A DNA stretch of 64,000 nt from Anaeropeptidivorans aminofermentans (GCF_940670685.1 NZ_OW711693.1:744001-808000), one strand, 5' to 3'; positions 18,789 through 28,638 are shown, counted from the first letter of the stretch. The notes: generated from the letters alone by a model not told the origin. Translations and numbers: made by a program.

Positions 18789-19901
18789 TTAGTCTATTTG
18801 GAGTAAGCTTCCAAATTTATCTGTTGCATATAAGATATTGAAAGAAATAGGGGAAGAAAATACTTCTTCGCTGCTTTCCTCATAGACTGTTTCTTTGTTT
18901 ATAAGTTCAACCACTGCTAGGGAAGCCTTGTTTCCTTCTGAAATATCTGTATTATTGCCTGTAATAAAGCAAGGGTTTATAGTCACAGCTTTTAATACAG
19001 CTTCCTTTTCCATGCCGCATATAAGGCATTTTGTCATTACCTCGGCAAGGCTTTTAACTTTTGTTCCGAAATTTCTCGCATGAATATCGCTTGAAATAGT
19101 GAAGGGAGCAAGCCCTTCTTTAATGGCCTTTTCAGCAGTTTTAAAATCGAAGCTTGCAGCGCCGTGGCCAACGTCATATAAGACGCCCTCTTGATATTTA
19201 TTCTCTACAAGCTTTTTTACCTTGCCGTAATCGTCTAAAATACCGCCTTTTTTGCCGTGGAAAATATGGGTAATAATATCGCCTCTTTGAAGCAAAGGCA
19301 GAATTTCCTCAAGGGCCGGCGGAGCATTGCCCACATGAATCATTACGGGAAGATTTACTTTTCTTGCGAAATCGATTCCCCTTTTTACGGCTTCCATGCC
19401 TAAAGAGCCTACAACGCTTCCGCTTGCCCGAAGCTTTATGCCTACGATGGTTTCTTTAAATTCCCTAATGGTATTGAAAAGCTTTTCTTCATTAAAATAG
19501 GCAGTGTCAGAAAGTTCTTTACCATCTTTTGTAAGCCCTATTTTAGAATAATTAATAAAAGCTTTTACATTTGTAGATGATTTTTCTATGACCTCTTTAT
19601 AAAACTCAGGGTAATCGTCGCAGCCGGTGCTTCCTGCATCTATAACGGTGCTTACCCCCTGACGGATACCTATTTTGTCGGCAGATAGGCCAAGGGCGGT
19701 TTTTTCAGGAAAGGCATGTACATGGATATCTGTAAAAGAAGGAACAATAAGCTTTCCTTTACAGTCGATAGTTTCATCGCAGAGGATATCCTTTGCGTCT
19801 CCCACAAAGATAATGATGCCGTTATCTATAACGATATCCGCAGCTTTTCTGCTGTTTTCGGCAAGGTTCAGGATAGTTCCGTTTATAAGCTTTATTTTCA
19901 T
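18789..19901 (-). CDS. Amidohydrolase/deacetylase-family metallohydrolase
   Basis: A 370-residue TIM-barrel amidohydrolase (dihydroorotase-like/EF_0837 type). Metal ligands are visible: TDIHVHAF near residue 60, a probable carboxylated lysine region (VGIKLRASGS), MIHVGNAP, ITHIFHGK and the final aspartate in TISSDIHARN. Family members cleave cyclic amides or remove N-acyl groups. In this cluster the enzyme probably generates the free amino acid-sugar that DgaE then deaminates. The ATG at 19901 is preferred over a GTG at 19907 because AAGGAG is correctly placed for it. About 100 bases upstream of the PRD gene. Confidence 0.87.
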   Translation of the reverse strand: MKIKLINGTILNLAENSRKAADIVIDNGIIIFVGDAKDILCDETIDCKGKLIVPSFTDIHVHAFPEKTALGLSADKIGIRQGVSTVIDAGSTGCDDYPEFYKEVIEKSSTNVKAFINYSKIGLTKDGKELSDTAYFNEEKLFNTIREFKETIVGIKLRASGSVVGSLGMEAVKRGIDFARKVNLPVMIHVGNAPPALEEILPLLQRGDIITHIFHGKKGGILDDYGKVKKLVENKYQEGVLYDVGHGAASFDFKTAEKAIKEGLAPFTISSDIHARNFGTKVKSLAEVMTKCLICGMEKEAVLKAVTINPCFITGNNTDISEGNKASLAVVELINKETVYEESSEEVFSSPISFNILYATDKFGSLLQID

Positions 19902-20047
19902 TTTCACCTCTCCTTTATTTATTTTTTATATAGCAGAATTCATTTCAATCCGAAGCACCTGTCCCTTAAAACGTAAAATATCCTCTGATATTTTGCAGCA
20001 TTTTGTCACTTCGGTTTCTAAGTAATTCAGCTATAGCCGATAAAATC

Positions 20048-20185
20048 TATAGTAAACTTAAAGTAAAATGGGCACAAAACCGCATATTTACATGGTCCCT
20101 CAAATGTAGTATTTCCGAAGGGAATCCATGTTTTTGGGATTTTAGCAAATAGGTTTTGCTGCTTCTTTATAAGAAATTTACTATA
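20048..20185. repeat. TIR mosaic element, 138 bp
   Basis: Left end TATAGTAAACTT, right end AAATTTACTATA, with a TTTCCGAAGGGAA hairpin inside and the CTTCTTTATAAGAAATTT right arm. It lies between the BglG-type regulator gene and the amidohydrolase gene, 17 bases from the regulator's stop. Same internal layout as 28500-28638. Confidence 0.8.
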
Positions 20186-20202
20186 ATTTGCAGCTTCTTA
20201 CT

Positions 20203-22020
20203 TTAAGGTTTATGGCTATAGTAGGTTTTTATTGAATTTATATCATATTCCAAAACAGCTTTATGATGTTTTGAATAAAGAGGGCTTATGACTTCATATA
20301 TTTTCTTTTCTCTTCCTCTGAGATTTTCAGGGTTTACCTTTTTCATAGGGCCGGTATCATCTCTTTGCATACTCATCATAAGATGTATCGTAAGGCTTAT
20401 GAAAACCTCATTATCCACTTCTCCAAGGGCTTTGCCCATGGCCTGAACGATATTTGCACAGTCTGAAAGAAGCGCCATGTATTCGAAAAAGCCTTCGGAC
20501 CTGCCCTTTGAAGGGGGTGTGTCATTGATTACCGCATTGCTTTCAAGGAGGCTTTTTACTTTTTCTATATCTTCATCAAGAAGCAAAGGTGTAATTCTAA
20601 TGACAGGGATATAATCATGATAAAAATAAGTGGTTGAAAGGATGAAATCCGCATCATTTATCCCTAAGGCCATGGCTTCTTGCATATGGATAGCCCCTTT
20701 TACCTCGATTTGAGGAAACCGTCTTGAAACATTGGTTTTTAGAAGCTCTGCGCTTCCCTTTCCCGTGGTGCAGACAATATAGGCTTTTTTCTTGGGGCTT
20801 TCCGAATACATTTGGGCCGCCAGATACATCACGAGATAGCCTGTTTCATCGTCGGAGATTTCACCTAAAAATGGACGGAAAATAAATATTTCGTCTTTGC
20901 AGTCCATAAATAAATCGGGAAACCGTTCAAAAATCATTTTCTTTAGAGGATTGCTTTCTTCTATGCCTTTTTTGCGTCTTTCCGCCGAAACGTATAAGTG
21001 GGTGCGTATATTTTGAAAAAGCTCGTCGTTTCCTAAAAAGTTATAATTTCTTCTTTTTGACATATTTTTAAGAAATACAGCGATGGCGCTGTCTATGGAG
21101 CCTTCTTCCTGGGTTTGGGTATAGTAGTTTCTTCTTGTATTCTGATAGTGGGAGGAAAGATACATAATTTCTTCTTCTGAAAGATTAAATTCCTCCGTCA
21201 GATACCGCATTACCATCAGAGCCCAGCCGGATTTTATTTCAGGTACTTCTGAGGCCTTTAAAGAATGCCCCTTTTGAAACCTTGATACAGAAATTGCTGA
21301 AAGAATGATGATGAAGCTGTCTTCATGCCTGTACATATGCTGGGAGAGCCTGCTGTTCAGGTCCTTATCCATGGTGTAAAGGCGTTCGGCTATTTCCTTA
21401 ACGGTTAAAGGAGAGAGAACCGCCAAGTATTCGTCAAGCATGGCCTTTTTTTCGCTGCTGAGATAAATAAGCTGCTTTTCCTGCTGCAAAAGGCCTATGA
21501 CGTCGTAATGCTCGAAGCTTTGGAGTATTAAAGAAGCCATTGCCTCCCGTATATTTTCTTCCTTTCCGTAAAGGGCGGCTCCTGTTTCCTTATTGATTGA
21601 CGCTTTAAGGTGAAAGGTCTTAAGCCATTTTTTTACAAAAGGGAAATCCCTGTAAAATGTTGCCCTGCTGATACCTACTTTATTGCTGATTTTTTTAAGG
21701 CTGATGCCGTTTTCATTTACAAAAAGCAAGGTAAGAATAAGAAGAATCCTGCTGTATTGGTTTAAAGGCATCAGGCTTGGCCTGATATCTTTAATAAGCT
21801 CTTTTGCTTTTTCTATAGCACTTTCATCTTCAAAGGCAATGGTGTTTTCAGAATATTCCAGGCTTAATCTATTTTCCTTAGCCCATTCCTTAATGGCTTT
21901 TAAGTCTGCGTACACAGTTCTAAGGGCGATTCCTAAATCACTTGAAAGCCTTGAAGCTTCCGACGGAACGCCTGAAATAATCCTTTCTACAATTTTCTGC
22001 TGTCTTTGTGATAGCTGCAT
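20203..22020 (-). CDS. BglG-type PRD transcriptional regulator
   Basis: A 605-residue regulator. Order: HTH (residues ~1-60, SSDLGIALRTVYADLKAI), second HTH of Mga type (~90-150, ISLKKISNKVGISRATFYRDF), PRD1 (~185-290), PRD2 (~300-410, with FRPFLGEISDDETGYLVMYLAAQM), an EIIB-like domain with the active-site-like start IVCTTGKGSAELL (~418) and a C-terminal PRD-like part with TIHLMMSMQR instead of an EIIA domain. Such proteins are DNA-binding activators controlled by PTS phosphorylation. It probably controls the cluster downstream. AGGAG lies ten bases before the ATG. The missing EIIA distinguishes it from MtlR/LicR. Confidence 0.88.
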   Translation of the reverse strand: MQLSQRQQKIVERIISGVPSEASRLSSDLGIALRTVYADLKAIKEWAKENRLSLEYSENTIAFEDESAIEKAKELIKDIRPSLMPLNQYSRILLILTLLFVNENGISLKKISNKVGISRATFYRDFPFVKKWLKTFHLKASINKETGAALYGKEENIREAMASLILQSFEHYDVIGLLQQEKQLIYLSSEKKAMLDEYLAVLSPLTVKEIAERLYTMDKDLNSRLSQHMYRHEDSFIIILSAISVSRFQKGHSLKASEVPEIKSGWALMVMRYLTEEFNLSEEEIMYLSSHYQNTRRNYYTQTQEEGSIDSAIAVFLKNMSKRRNYNFLGNDELFQNIRTHLYVSAERRKKGIEESNPLKKMIFERFPDLFMDCKDEIFIFRPFLGEISDDETGYLVMYLAAQMYSESPKKKAYIVCTTGKGSAELLKTNVSRRFPQIEVKGAIHMQEAMALGINDADFILSTTYFYHDYIPVIRITPLLLDEDIEKVKSLLESNAVINDTPPSKGRSEGFFEYMALLSDCANIVQAMGKALGEVDNEVFISLTIHLMMSMQRDDTGPMKKVNPENLRGREKKIYEVISPLYSKHHKAVLEYDINSIKTYYSHKP

Positions 22021-22162
22021 AATAATCCAACTCCTATATTGATTATAGCATCTGATTCCTGTGAATAAAGAAAATGTCTATCTCATTTTCTGCAACGGCA
22101 GTGGAAACTATGAGACTGAAAGAAAAAAGATACTTTAATTTTCCATAAAAGAAAAAATCATA

Positions 22163-22191
22163 TTGACAAAATAATATTGATACCATATAAT
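22163..22191 (+). promoter_or_regulatory. Perfect sigma-A promoter
   Basis: TTGACA (22163-22168), 17-base spacer, TATAAT (22186-22191). It drives the DUF6323-DUF6179 pair; transcription would start near 22198, about 155 bases ahead of the first start codon. Confidence 0.88.
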
Positions 22192-22354
22192 TAAAAGGTT
22201 AAGTATGAGAATAAATTTAATGCTTTTGCAGGCGTAAATAATGTAAAATGTGGACATTGTCAGACATTTTTATAAACAATACAGAGTGATTTCTATTGCT
22301 CTGTATTTTATTTACCCCAAAATGGCTAATATTAATACAAGGGGAGTGATTCTA

Positions 22355-22834
22355 TTGGAATTTAATCTTATTCCTTTTGCTTCGGAAATCGTAAAGGAAA
22401 AAGCGATAGCAGAGATATTGAAATGCAACGATTTAACTGAAAAATACGGTCTTGTCCTCAATGAAAAAGAGGCTCTGGAGCTTGTTGAAATTCGTACCGC
22501 TTCTTTGAAAAATAACGGGCGTATGGAATTCGGTGCAGGAATTATAGATAAGCTCATAAAAGAATTTTGTGACTCCCCTTATATTTCACAAAGAGACTAT
22601 CAAAAAATCTTGCAGGAGCTTATTGATATTTTTTATTATTATAAAAACGAAACCATGGATTTAATAAGCGATGACGACCTTATTAAATTCATGAAAAAAT
22701 CCTTTGACGGTGTATGCGGAGGCTCGCTTGAGCTTCTTTCAGGAAGAGAGCTTCATAAGCTTGCCGAAAACCTTCGGTTTGGATTTTCCAAAGATTCTTC
22801 TGATGAAGAGGAGGAGGAAGACGATGAAGAATGA
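22355..22834 (+). CDS. DUF6323 family protein
   Basis: A 159-residue soluble protein resembling the uncharacterised DUF6323 family. A mostly helical middle (ISQRDYQKILQELIDIFYYYKNE) is followed by the conserved FDGVCGGSLELL segment and a very acidic C-terminus (SSDEEEEEDDEE). The frame is open from 22250, but the TTG at 22355 has GGGGAGTG six bases upstream and is the likely start. It overlaps the next gene by 11 bases. Function unknown. Confidence 0.75.
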   Translation: MEFNLIPFASEIVKEKAIAEILKCNDLTEKYGLVLNEKEALELVEIRTASLKNNGRMEFGAGIIDKLIKEFCDSPYISQRDYQKILQELIDIFYYYKNETMDLISDDDLIKFMKKSFDGVCGGSLELLSGRELHKLAENLRFGFSKDSSDEEEEEDDEE

Positions 22835-24188
22835 ATTAAAAAGCATCTCCAAAATAGAAAAGAATGAGCTTATAAGCGACGCATATTTTGAGTCTTTAAT
22901 AGAGCAGGCTTTGTTAAAAGGCGTTCTGGAAAGAGCAGAATTTGAAAGAATACAATATGAATGCATTAATCTTTTGGCGTTTAAGGTAGAACGGTTTAAT
23001 CTTGGGGAAAGCAGCTCTATACCCACAGACAAGGCAAAGGCTATTATGGCTTCCAATTTATTTACATTAAGCCTGTGGCTTAAAACCTATGAAGAACCGG
23101 AAGAGGCCCTAAGGCTTTTGAGAAAAGAAAGCATTTTTGAACTATATAAAAAGGGCCGAAAGCGGATTGATAGAATGGTTATGTCAGCAAAATCCCTTCA
23201 TGCTAAGCTTTTAGAGAAGCTATTAGAGACGGAAAATGAATATTACGCTTTAACCATAGATGACGGAATAAAAGGTTTTTTCAAGCTTTATTATCCTGAA
23301 TTTTCAGCCCAGGAGATTCATATTACTGCCGATTATCCTATTTATAATCCCATGGAGCGGCTTTCAGGCATTGAATTTATAAAGCGCTATGTTGAATGCT
23401 TATATAATGAAAACCAATTTTGTATTAATTTTAATAAAGAAGATATTCATTTTCTTTTAAAAGGATATGATAAAGGATATAAGCAATTACTTATAAATAT
23501 TTACGGAGAAGTGCTCACTGCGGCTATAGGCTGCATCTTATCTGGGGAAAATGTAAGAAGGCTTCATATATCTTTTCAAGGGGTTTCATATTTGAACGGG
23601 ATTTTTAAAGAGGCTACGGATAGAGCGGTTTTTTCATATCTCAACGATGCTTTTTCTGAACTTAAAGAGACTTTCGGTCTTTCGGAGGGCCTTTCCAAAT
23701 ACATGGAAGAAAGCATCAAAATTATATATAAAAGGATAATAGACGCCAAAAGAACGGATACATGGAACATATTTTATTCTCCATATTTCCCGGAAAATAA
23801 TCCTAAAATCCATTTTTCCTTCGGCAATAAAATGGATAATGAAAAATACAGGCATATTTTAGATGAAATTATACAATGCCGTTTTTTTGAGGATAAAATG
23901 TCTATTATTAAGAAAAATGTCCATTCTTTCGGGGATTTAGAAGATATTTTGCTTGACGGCAGATGGGCCTATGACGAAATGACCCGAATTATTAAAGGCC
24001 TCAGCTTGCCTGAAATTTCAGCTCTTTCAAATAAATACGGGTTAGATAAAAATATAGACGAACAGGAATTACGGGACGAAGAAAAGCTTTTACGAAAATG
24101 CCTTTTGGAATTTATTTATACATTTTCCGAAGACCAAAGGAAATTAATTTTAAAAGCCATAGAGTCCATAGAATACGAGGACAGTTAG
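22824..24188 (+). CDS. DUF6179 family protein
   Basis: A 454-residue, largely helical soluble protein resembling DUF6179, the usual partner of DUF6323. No signal peptide, membrane segment or catalytic motif is seen. The ATG at 22824 lies inside the acidic end of the preceding gene and follows GAGGAGGAAG, whose bases serve both as acidic codons and as the ribosome site. Translation is thus coupled. The pair's role is not known to me. Confidence 0.75.
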   Translation: MKNELKSISKIEKNELISDAYFESLIEQALLKGVLERAEFERIQYECINLLAFKVERFNLGESSSIPTDKAKAIMASNLFTLSLWLKTYEEPEEALRLLRKESIFELYKKGRKRIDRMVMSAKSLHAKLLEKLLETENEYYALTIDDGIKGFFKLYYPEFSAQEIHITADYPIYNPMERLSGIEFIKRYVECLYNENQFCINFNKEDIHFLLKGYDKGYKQLLINIYGEVLTAAIGCILSGENVRRLHISFQGVSYLNGIFKEATDRAVFSYLNDAFSELKETFGLSEGLSKYMEESIKIIYKRIIDAKRTDTWNIFYSPYFPENNPKIHFSFGNKMDNEKYRHILDEIIQCRFFEDKMSIIKKNVHSFGDLEDILLDGRWAYDEMTRIIKGLSLPEISALSNKYGLDKNIDEQELRDEEKLLRKCLLEFIYTFSEDQRKLILKAIESIEYEDS

Positions 24189-24371
24189 TAAATTTACCTA
24201 TTATTTTACAGTAAAAAGTGTTATGATACTTTAGAAACAATTACGAAACTTTAAAACACATAGGAATTATGATGAAATAATATCGCTGTCAATTTACTTT
24301 TATTTTATTCTAAGTCTTCTGCGGCCTTACACTTATAGCGGAGTAAAGGTAAATTGGCCCATAGGTGCTTT

Positions 24372-25754
24372 ATGCTTGAAAAGGTAAGAAAAACCATCAT
24401 GGATAATCACATGATAAATATGAATGACCATATTGTTGCAGGTCTTTCCGGCGGGGGGGATTCCTGCGCTCTTTTGCATGTCCTTAAGGCCCTTCAGGGC
24501 GAGTATGCCCTTAGCTTTACGGCGGTTCATATAAACCACGGTATTCGGGGAGACGAAGCTTTAAGAGACGAAAACTTCGTTTTGGATCTGTGTAAAAACC
24601 TCGGCATAGAATGCAGAATATTCCGGTTTGATATGGCGGAATATGCAAAGGAGCATAAGATTACCCTTGAGGAAGCGGGAAGGGAATTCAGATACCGTGC
24701 TTTTAATGCTGTTTTGACGGAAAAGGGCAGGGGGAAAATAGCGGTTGCCCATAATTTAAACGACAGGGCAGAAACCGTATTCATGCGGTTTATAAGAGGA
24801 ACAGGCTTAAAGGGGCTTGAAGGCATACCGAAAACAAGAGACAATATCATAAGGCCCTTGATAGACTGCAAACGCTCTGAAATAGAAGAGTATCTTCATA
24901 AAAACAATATTTCCTACGTTCACGACAGCACAAATGCCATGGATATCTATACAAGAAATTTTATAAGGCTTAACATCCTCCCTCTTATTGAAGAAAATCT
25001 GAATCCGTCGGTGATTGATACCCTACGTAAAAGCTCCGACGTTTTTGCCTTGGAAAACGCTTACATGGAGGAAGAAGCCTTAAAAGCTTTTAAAAATCTT
25101 GTGACTATTGAAAAAAATACCCTTAGAATTGAAAAGGAGGGCTTTTCAAAACTTCACAAGGCCCTCAGGCTTCGTATAGCAAGGCTTTCTATAAATGAAA
25201 TGACAAATAGCCTTAAAGATTATGAAATAAGCCATGCGGAAATGATTTCAGAAGCCTTTCAATATGCCACGGGAAAAGAATTTCATATTCCCGGGGACCT
25301 GATTGTTCAAAATTCATACAAAGATATTATTTTATACAGAAAGGATATAAAACCTTTCAAGGATATAAGCCTTAAAGACGGGGACTTTATATACTTAGAT
25401 GAAATAGATGCGTATTTAAGCATTTCTTATTTTAGGCCCGAAAATAAAGAAAACTTTATTAAGACTTGTACTAAGGTTTTTGATTATGATAAAATAAAGG
25501 ATAAATTATTCCTGAGAACGAGGCGCCAAGGAGACCGGATTTATATTAAGGAAGTTGGGGGAACAAAAAAACTGAAAGACTACTTTATAGATAATAAGGT
25601 AGAGAAATTCAAAAGAGACCATATCCCGCTTCTTGCTTCGGAAAAGGATATTTTATGGATATTTGACGGCAAGAATATTACAGACAGCAGGTTTTTATCT
25701 ACCGGCAGTCAAAGAGAAATATATATTAACCTTTGGAGGAAGAGCAATGAATGA
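24372..25754 (+). CDS. tilS: tRNA(Ile)-lysidine synthase
   Basis: A 460-residue enzyme that converts C34 of tRNA-Ile(CAU) to lysidine using ATP and lysine. The PP-loop GLSGGGDSCALLH sits near residue 23, followed by VHINHGIRGDEA and VAHNLNDRAETVFMRF; the C-terminal TilS domain (FLRTRRQGDRI...KKLKDYFID) is present. The ATG at 24372 (AGGTG upstream) gives the usual MLEKV-type beginning; an upstream in-frame TTG at 24354 is unlikely. First gene of tilS-hpt-ftsH, a classical Firmicutes arrangement. Confidence 0.95.
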   Translation: MLEKVRKTIMDNHMINMNDHIVAGLSGGGDSCALLHVLKALQGEYALSFTAVHINHGIRGDEALRDENFVLDLCKNLGIECRIFRFDMAEYAKEHKITLEEAGREFRYRAFNAVLTEKGRGKIAVAHNLNDRAETVFMRFIRGTGLKGLEGIPKTRDNIIRPLIDCKRSEIEEYLHKNNISYVHDSTNAMDIYTRNFIRLNILPLIEENLNPSVIDTLRKSSDVFALENAYMEEEALKAFKNLVTIEKNTLRIEKEGFSKLHKALRLRIARLSINEMTNSLKDYEISHAEMISEAFQYATGKEFHIPGDLIVQNSYKDIILYRKDIKPFKDISLKDGDFIYLDEIDAYLSISYFRPENKENFIKTCTKVFDYDKIKDKLFLRTRRQGDRIYIKEVGGTKKLKDYFIDNKVEKFKRDHIPLLASEKDILWIFDGKNITDSRFLSTGSQREIYINLWRKSNE

Positions 25755-26280
25755 CAATATCAAAGTAATGATTTCGGCAGAGGAGCTTGATAAAAAAGTA
25801 AGCGAGCTTGCAAAGCAGATAAACGAGGACTACAAGGGAAAAACAGTGTCTCTTTTATGTGTTCTGAAAGGCGGCGTGGTTTTTACGGTGGATTTGGCGA
25901 AAAAGCTTGATCTTGACATAGAGATTGACTTTATGGATATTTCCAGCTACGGAGACGGAACAGAATCTACAGGGGTAATAAAAATCAATCTTGATTTAGA
26001 GCAGCCCATCACAGGAAAGCATGTTCTTTTGGTTGAAGACATTATTGACAGCGGAAGAACCTTAAGCCGCGTTAAAAAGCACCTTCTCGGCCAGAGGCCT
26101 GCCTCCTTTAAAATATGTACTTTGCTGGATAAGCCGGACCGCAGGGTGGTTAATGATGCAAAGCCGGATTATACGGGCTTTGTTATCCCCGACGAATTTG
26201 TTATAGGCTATGGCCTTGACTATGCACAAAAATACAGAAACCTTCCTTACATAGGCGTATTGCAGCCTTCAGAGGAATAA
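25747..26280 (+). CDS. hpt: Hypoxanthine phosphoribosyltransferase
   Basis: A 177-residue purine-salvage enzyme. The PRPP-binding motif VLLVEDIIDSGRTL is present near residue 97, along with the SYGDGTESTG loop and the C-terminal VIGYGLDYAQKYRNLPYIG. The ATG at 25747 has GGAGG six bases upstream and overlaps the tilS stop by eight bases. It converts hypoxanthine and guanine to IMP and GMP. Confidence 0.95.
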   Translation: MNDNIKVMISAEELDKKVSELAKQINEDYKGKTVSLLCVLKGGVVFTVDLAKKLDLDIEIDFMDISSYGDGTESTGVIKINLDLEQPITGKHVLLVEDIIDSGRTLSRVKKHLLGQRPASFKICTLLDKPDRRVVNDAKPDYTGFVIPDEFVIGYGLDYAQKYRNLPYIGVLQPSEE

Positions 26281-26292
26281 TTAATTTTGACT

Positions 26293-26320
26293 TTGGTTTT
26301 TGCCTATGGTACCATATAAT
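26293..26320 (+). promoter_or_regulatory. Possible promoter of ftsH
   Basis: TTGGTT (-35), 16-base spacer and TATAAT (-10, 26315-26320) lie in the 160-base gap between hpt and ftsH. The -35 is weak, but the -10 is perfect. Confidence 0.45.
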
Positions 26321-26444
26321 GAATTAAATTTTATACACTGGGAAAATGCTGTCGGATTGGCCTAAGACCAAATAAATTTTAGTTCACAAAGAATTTTTGG
26401 TTAGGGCTGTTAAATAATTATAGAGGTTTTTAGGAGGTATATGG

Positions 26445-28394
26445 TTGAGAAAACACGCTAGAGTCATGAGCATATACATGATAATATTGCTTTTTATTAT
26501 AATGATTTATATGGCTTTACAGATGACTACGGCTTCTAATGTAAAGGAGCCGTATACTTACAGCGACCTTGTAAGAGACATAAAGGACGGAACAATTAAA
26601 AAGGTCGAAATCTCAAAAAGCGCAGAAGTAAGCAATGCCGGAAACGTAAGAGCATATTTTGAAAGCACCGTAGTGAACGGCAGAACAGAACAAAGAGTTG
26701 AAAATATAGAAGTCCTATGGATGGATAGCTTTGCCGAGCTTGCGGAAACAGCAAGCGTTGAAAACGGCCTGCAGGTTATCACAAAGCAAATACCGAAAAC
26801 AAGCGTCCTGCTTGAAATACTGCCCTTTGCTTTGGTGATGATGGTGCTTGTATTTCTCATGTTTATTGTGATGCAGCAGGTTCAGGGCGGGGGCTCCGGC
26901 GGCTCCAAGGTAATGAATTTCGGAAAAAGCCGCGCAAAGCTCACGGTTGATGATAAAAAGAAGGTCACTTTTCAAAACGTTGCCGGTCTTGACGAAGAAA
27001 AGGCGGAACTTCAGGAACTTGTGGATTTCTTGAAATCCCCTAAGAAATACGTAGATATCGGTGCGAGGATTCCTAAGGGCGTGCTTCTTGTGGGCCCTCC
27101 GGGAACAGGAAAGACCCTTCTTGCAAAGGCAGTTGCCGGCGAAGCCGGCGTACCGTTTTTTTCCATATCCGGTTCCGACTTTGTTGAAATGTTCGTTGGT
27201 GTTGGAGCCTCCAGAGTAAGAGACTTATTTGAACAGGCGAAGAAAAATTCTCCCTGTATTGTATTTATAGACGAGATTGACGCCGTAGGAAGGCGCAGAG
27301 GCGCAGGCCTTGGCGGCGGTCATGATGAAAGAGAGCAGACCTTAAACCAGCTTCTTGTTGAAATGGACGGCTTCGGTGTAAATGAAGGCGTTATTATCCT
27401 TGCGGCTACAAACAGGGTTGATATATTGGACCCAGCCCTTTTAAGACCCGGCAGGTTTGACAGAAGGGTTACCGTAGGCCGCCCTGACGTTAAAGGCAGA
27501 GAACAGATTCTTGAAGTTCATGCTAAGGGAAAGGCCATCGGTCCAGACGTTGACCTTAAAGTAATTGCCCATTCCACCTCTGGTTTTACAGGTGCCGACC
27601 TTGAGAATCTTCTGAACGAAGCGGCGCTTCTTTCCGCAAGGCATAATAAGAAGGAAATTGACATGGAGGAGCTTAGAGCGGCCTTCATAAAAGTAGGCAT
27701 GGGAACAGAGAAAAAATCCCGTGTCATCAGCGATAGAGAAAAGAATATTACCGCTTATCACGAAGCGGGCCACGGTATTTTATTCGAGCTTCTTGAAAAG
27801 CTTGATCCTGTTCATATTATATCCATTATCCCCGTAGGCTCTGCCGGAGGATATACAATGCCTCTTCCGGGAGACGACAAATCCTATCTTTCCAAAAGCT
27901 ATATGGAACAATATATTGTTTCCCTATTAGGCGGAAGGGTTGCCGAGGAAATCGTCCTTAAGGATATAACAACCGGAGCGTCAAACGACATTGAAAGAGC
28001 AACGGCCATGGCAAGGGATATGGTTACGAAATACGGTATGAGCAGTGAGCTTGGCCCTATACAGTTTGGAAACGACAATGACGAGGTATTTATCGGAAGA
28101 GACCTTGCCCATACGAGAAATTACGGGGAAAAGGTAGCTTCACAAATAGATACCGAGATTAAAAGCATTATAGAAAAGGCCCATGAAACGGCAAGGACGC
28201 TTATTACAAAGCATATAGACGTTCTCCATAAAACGGCGGACCTTTTAAAAGAAAAAGAAAAAATAACAGGGGACGAATTCAGAGCGCTTTTCCCGGAAGG
28301 TTCCCTTCCCGATAAGAAAAGAACCAGCGAATTTTTTGAAGAAAAAAATATCGTTGCTCCTGAAGAAGCACCAGTACCCAAAGAAGCCCAATAA
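26445..28394 (+). CDS. ftsH: ATP-dependent zinc metalloprotease FtsH
   Basis: A 649-residue membrane AAA+ protease. Two N-terminal membrane helices (about residues 8-26 and 122-148) flank a small extracytoplasmic domain; Walker A GPPGTGKT, Walker [14 protein letters not shown], second region of homology [19 protein letters not shown], and the zinc site HEAGH are intact. A TTG start seven bases after AGGAGG is favoured; the ATG overlapping it (26441) is out of frame and the next in-frame ATG (26466) would enter the first helix. Degrades misfolded and regulatory proteins. Confidence 0.96.
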   Translation: MRKHARVMSIYMIILLFIIMIYMALQMTTASNVKEPYTYSDLVRDIKDGTIKKVEISKSAEVSNAGNVRAYFESTVVNGRTEQRVENIEVLWMDSFAELAETASVENGLQVITKQIPKTSVLLEILPFALVMMVLVFLMFIVMQQVQGGGSGGSKVMNFGKSRAKLTVDDKKKVTFQNVAGLDEEKAELQELVDFLKSPKKYVDIGARIPKGVLLVGPPGTGKTLLAKAVAGEAGVPFFSISGSDFVEMFVGVGASRVRDLFEQAKKNSPCIVFIDEIDAVGRRRGAGLGGGHDEREQTLNQLLVEMDGFGVNEGVIILAATNRVDILDPALLRPGRFDRRVTVGRPDVKGREQILEVHAKGKAIGPDVDLKVIAHSTSGFTGADLENLLNEAALLSARHNKKEIDMEELRAAFIKVGMGTEKKSRVISDREKNITAYHEAGHGILFELLEKLDPVHIISIIPVGSAGGYTMPLPGDDKSYLSKSYMEQYIVSLLGGRVAEEIVLKDITTGASNDIERATAMARDMVTKYGMSSELGPIQFGNDNDEVFIGRDLAHTRNYGEKVASQIDTEIKSIIEKAHETARTLITKHIDVLHKTADLLKEKEKITGDEFRALFPEGSLPDKKRTSEFFEEKNIVAPEEAPVPKEAQ

Positions 28395-28400
28395 AAGCAT

Positions 28401-28436
28401 AAAAAAGGACCGAATATTCGGTCCTTTTGTTTTTGT
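28401..28436 (+). terminator. Terminator after ftsH
   Basis: AAAAGGACCGAAT / ATTCGGTCCTTTT stem followed by GTTTTTGTTTT, seven bases after the ftsH stop. Confidence 0.9.
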
Positions 28437-28499
28437 TTTAAAATATATTTTAAAGTTAAATAAGCAGACACAGCAATAGATAATGAAAATTTCAATATA

Positions 28500-28638
28500 T
28501 ATAGTAAATTTAAAGTTAAATAGTAGCAAAGCCGTATATTCACGAAGGCTCAAAAATGTACCGTTTCCGAAGGAAATACGTGTTTTTGAGCCTTAAGGGA
28601 ATAGGCTTTTGCTGCTTCTTCATGATAAATTTACTATA
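28500..28638. repeat. TIR mosaic element, 139 bp
   Basis: TATAGTAAATTT at the left and AAATTTACTATA at the right, with a GGCTCAAAAA / TTTTTGAGCC pair around a TTTCCGAAGGAAA hairpin. Layout like 20048-20185 and like parts of 54386 and 51656. Confidence 0.85.

Noticed and set aside
26287-26292. TTGACT as -35 box of ftsH
   Set aside because: It is 22 bases from the TATAAT, too far for sigma-A; the weaker TTGGTT at 16 bases was preferred.
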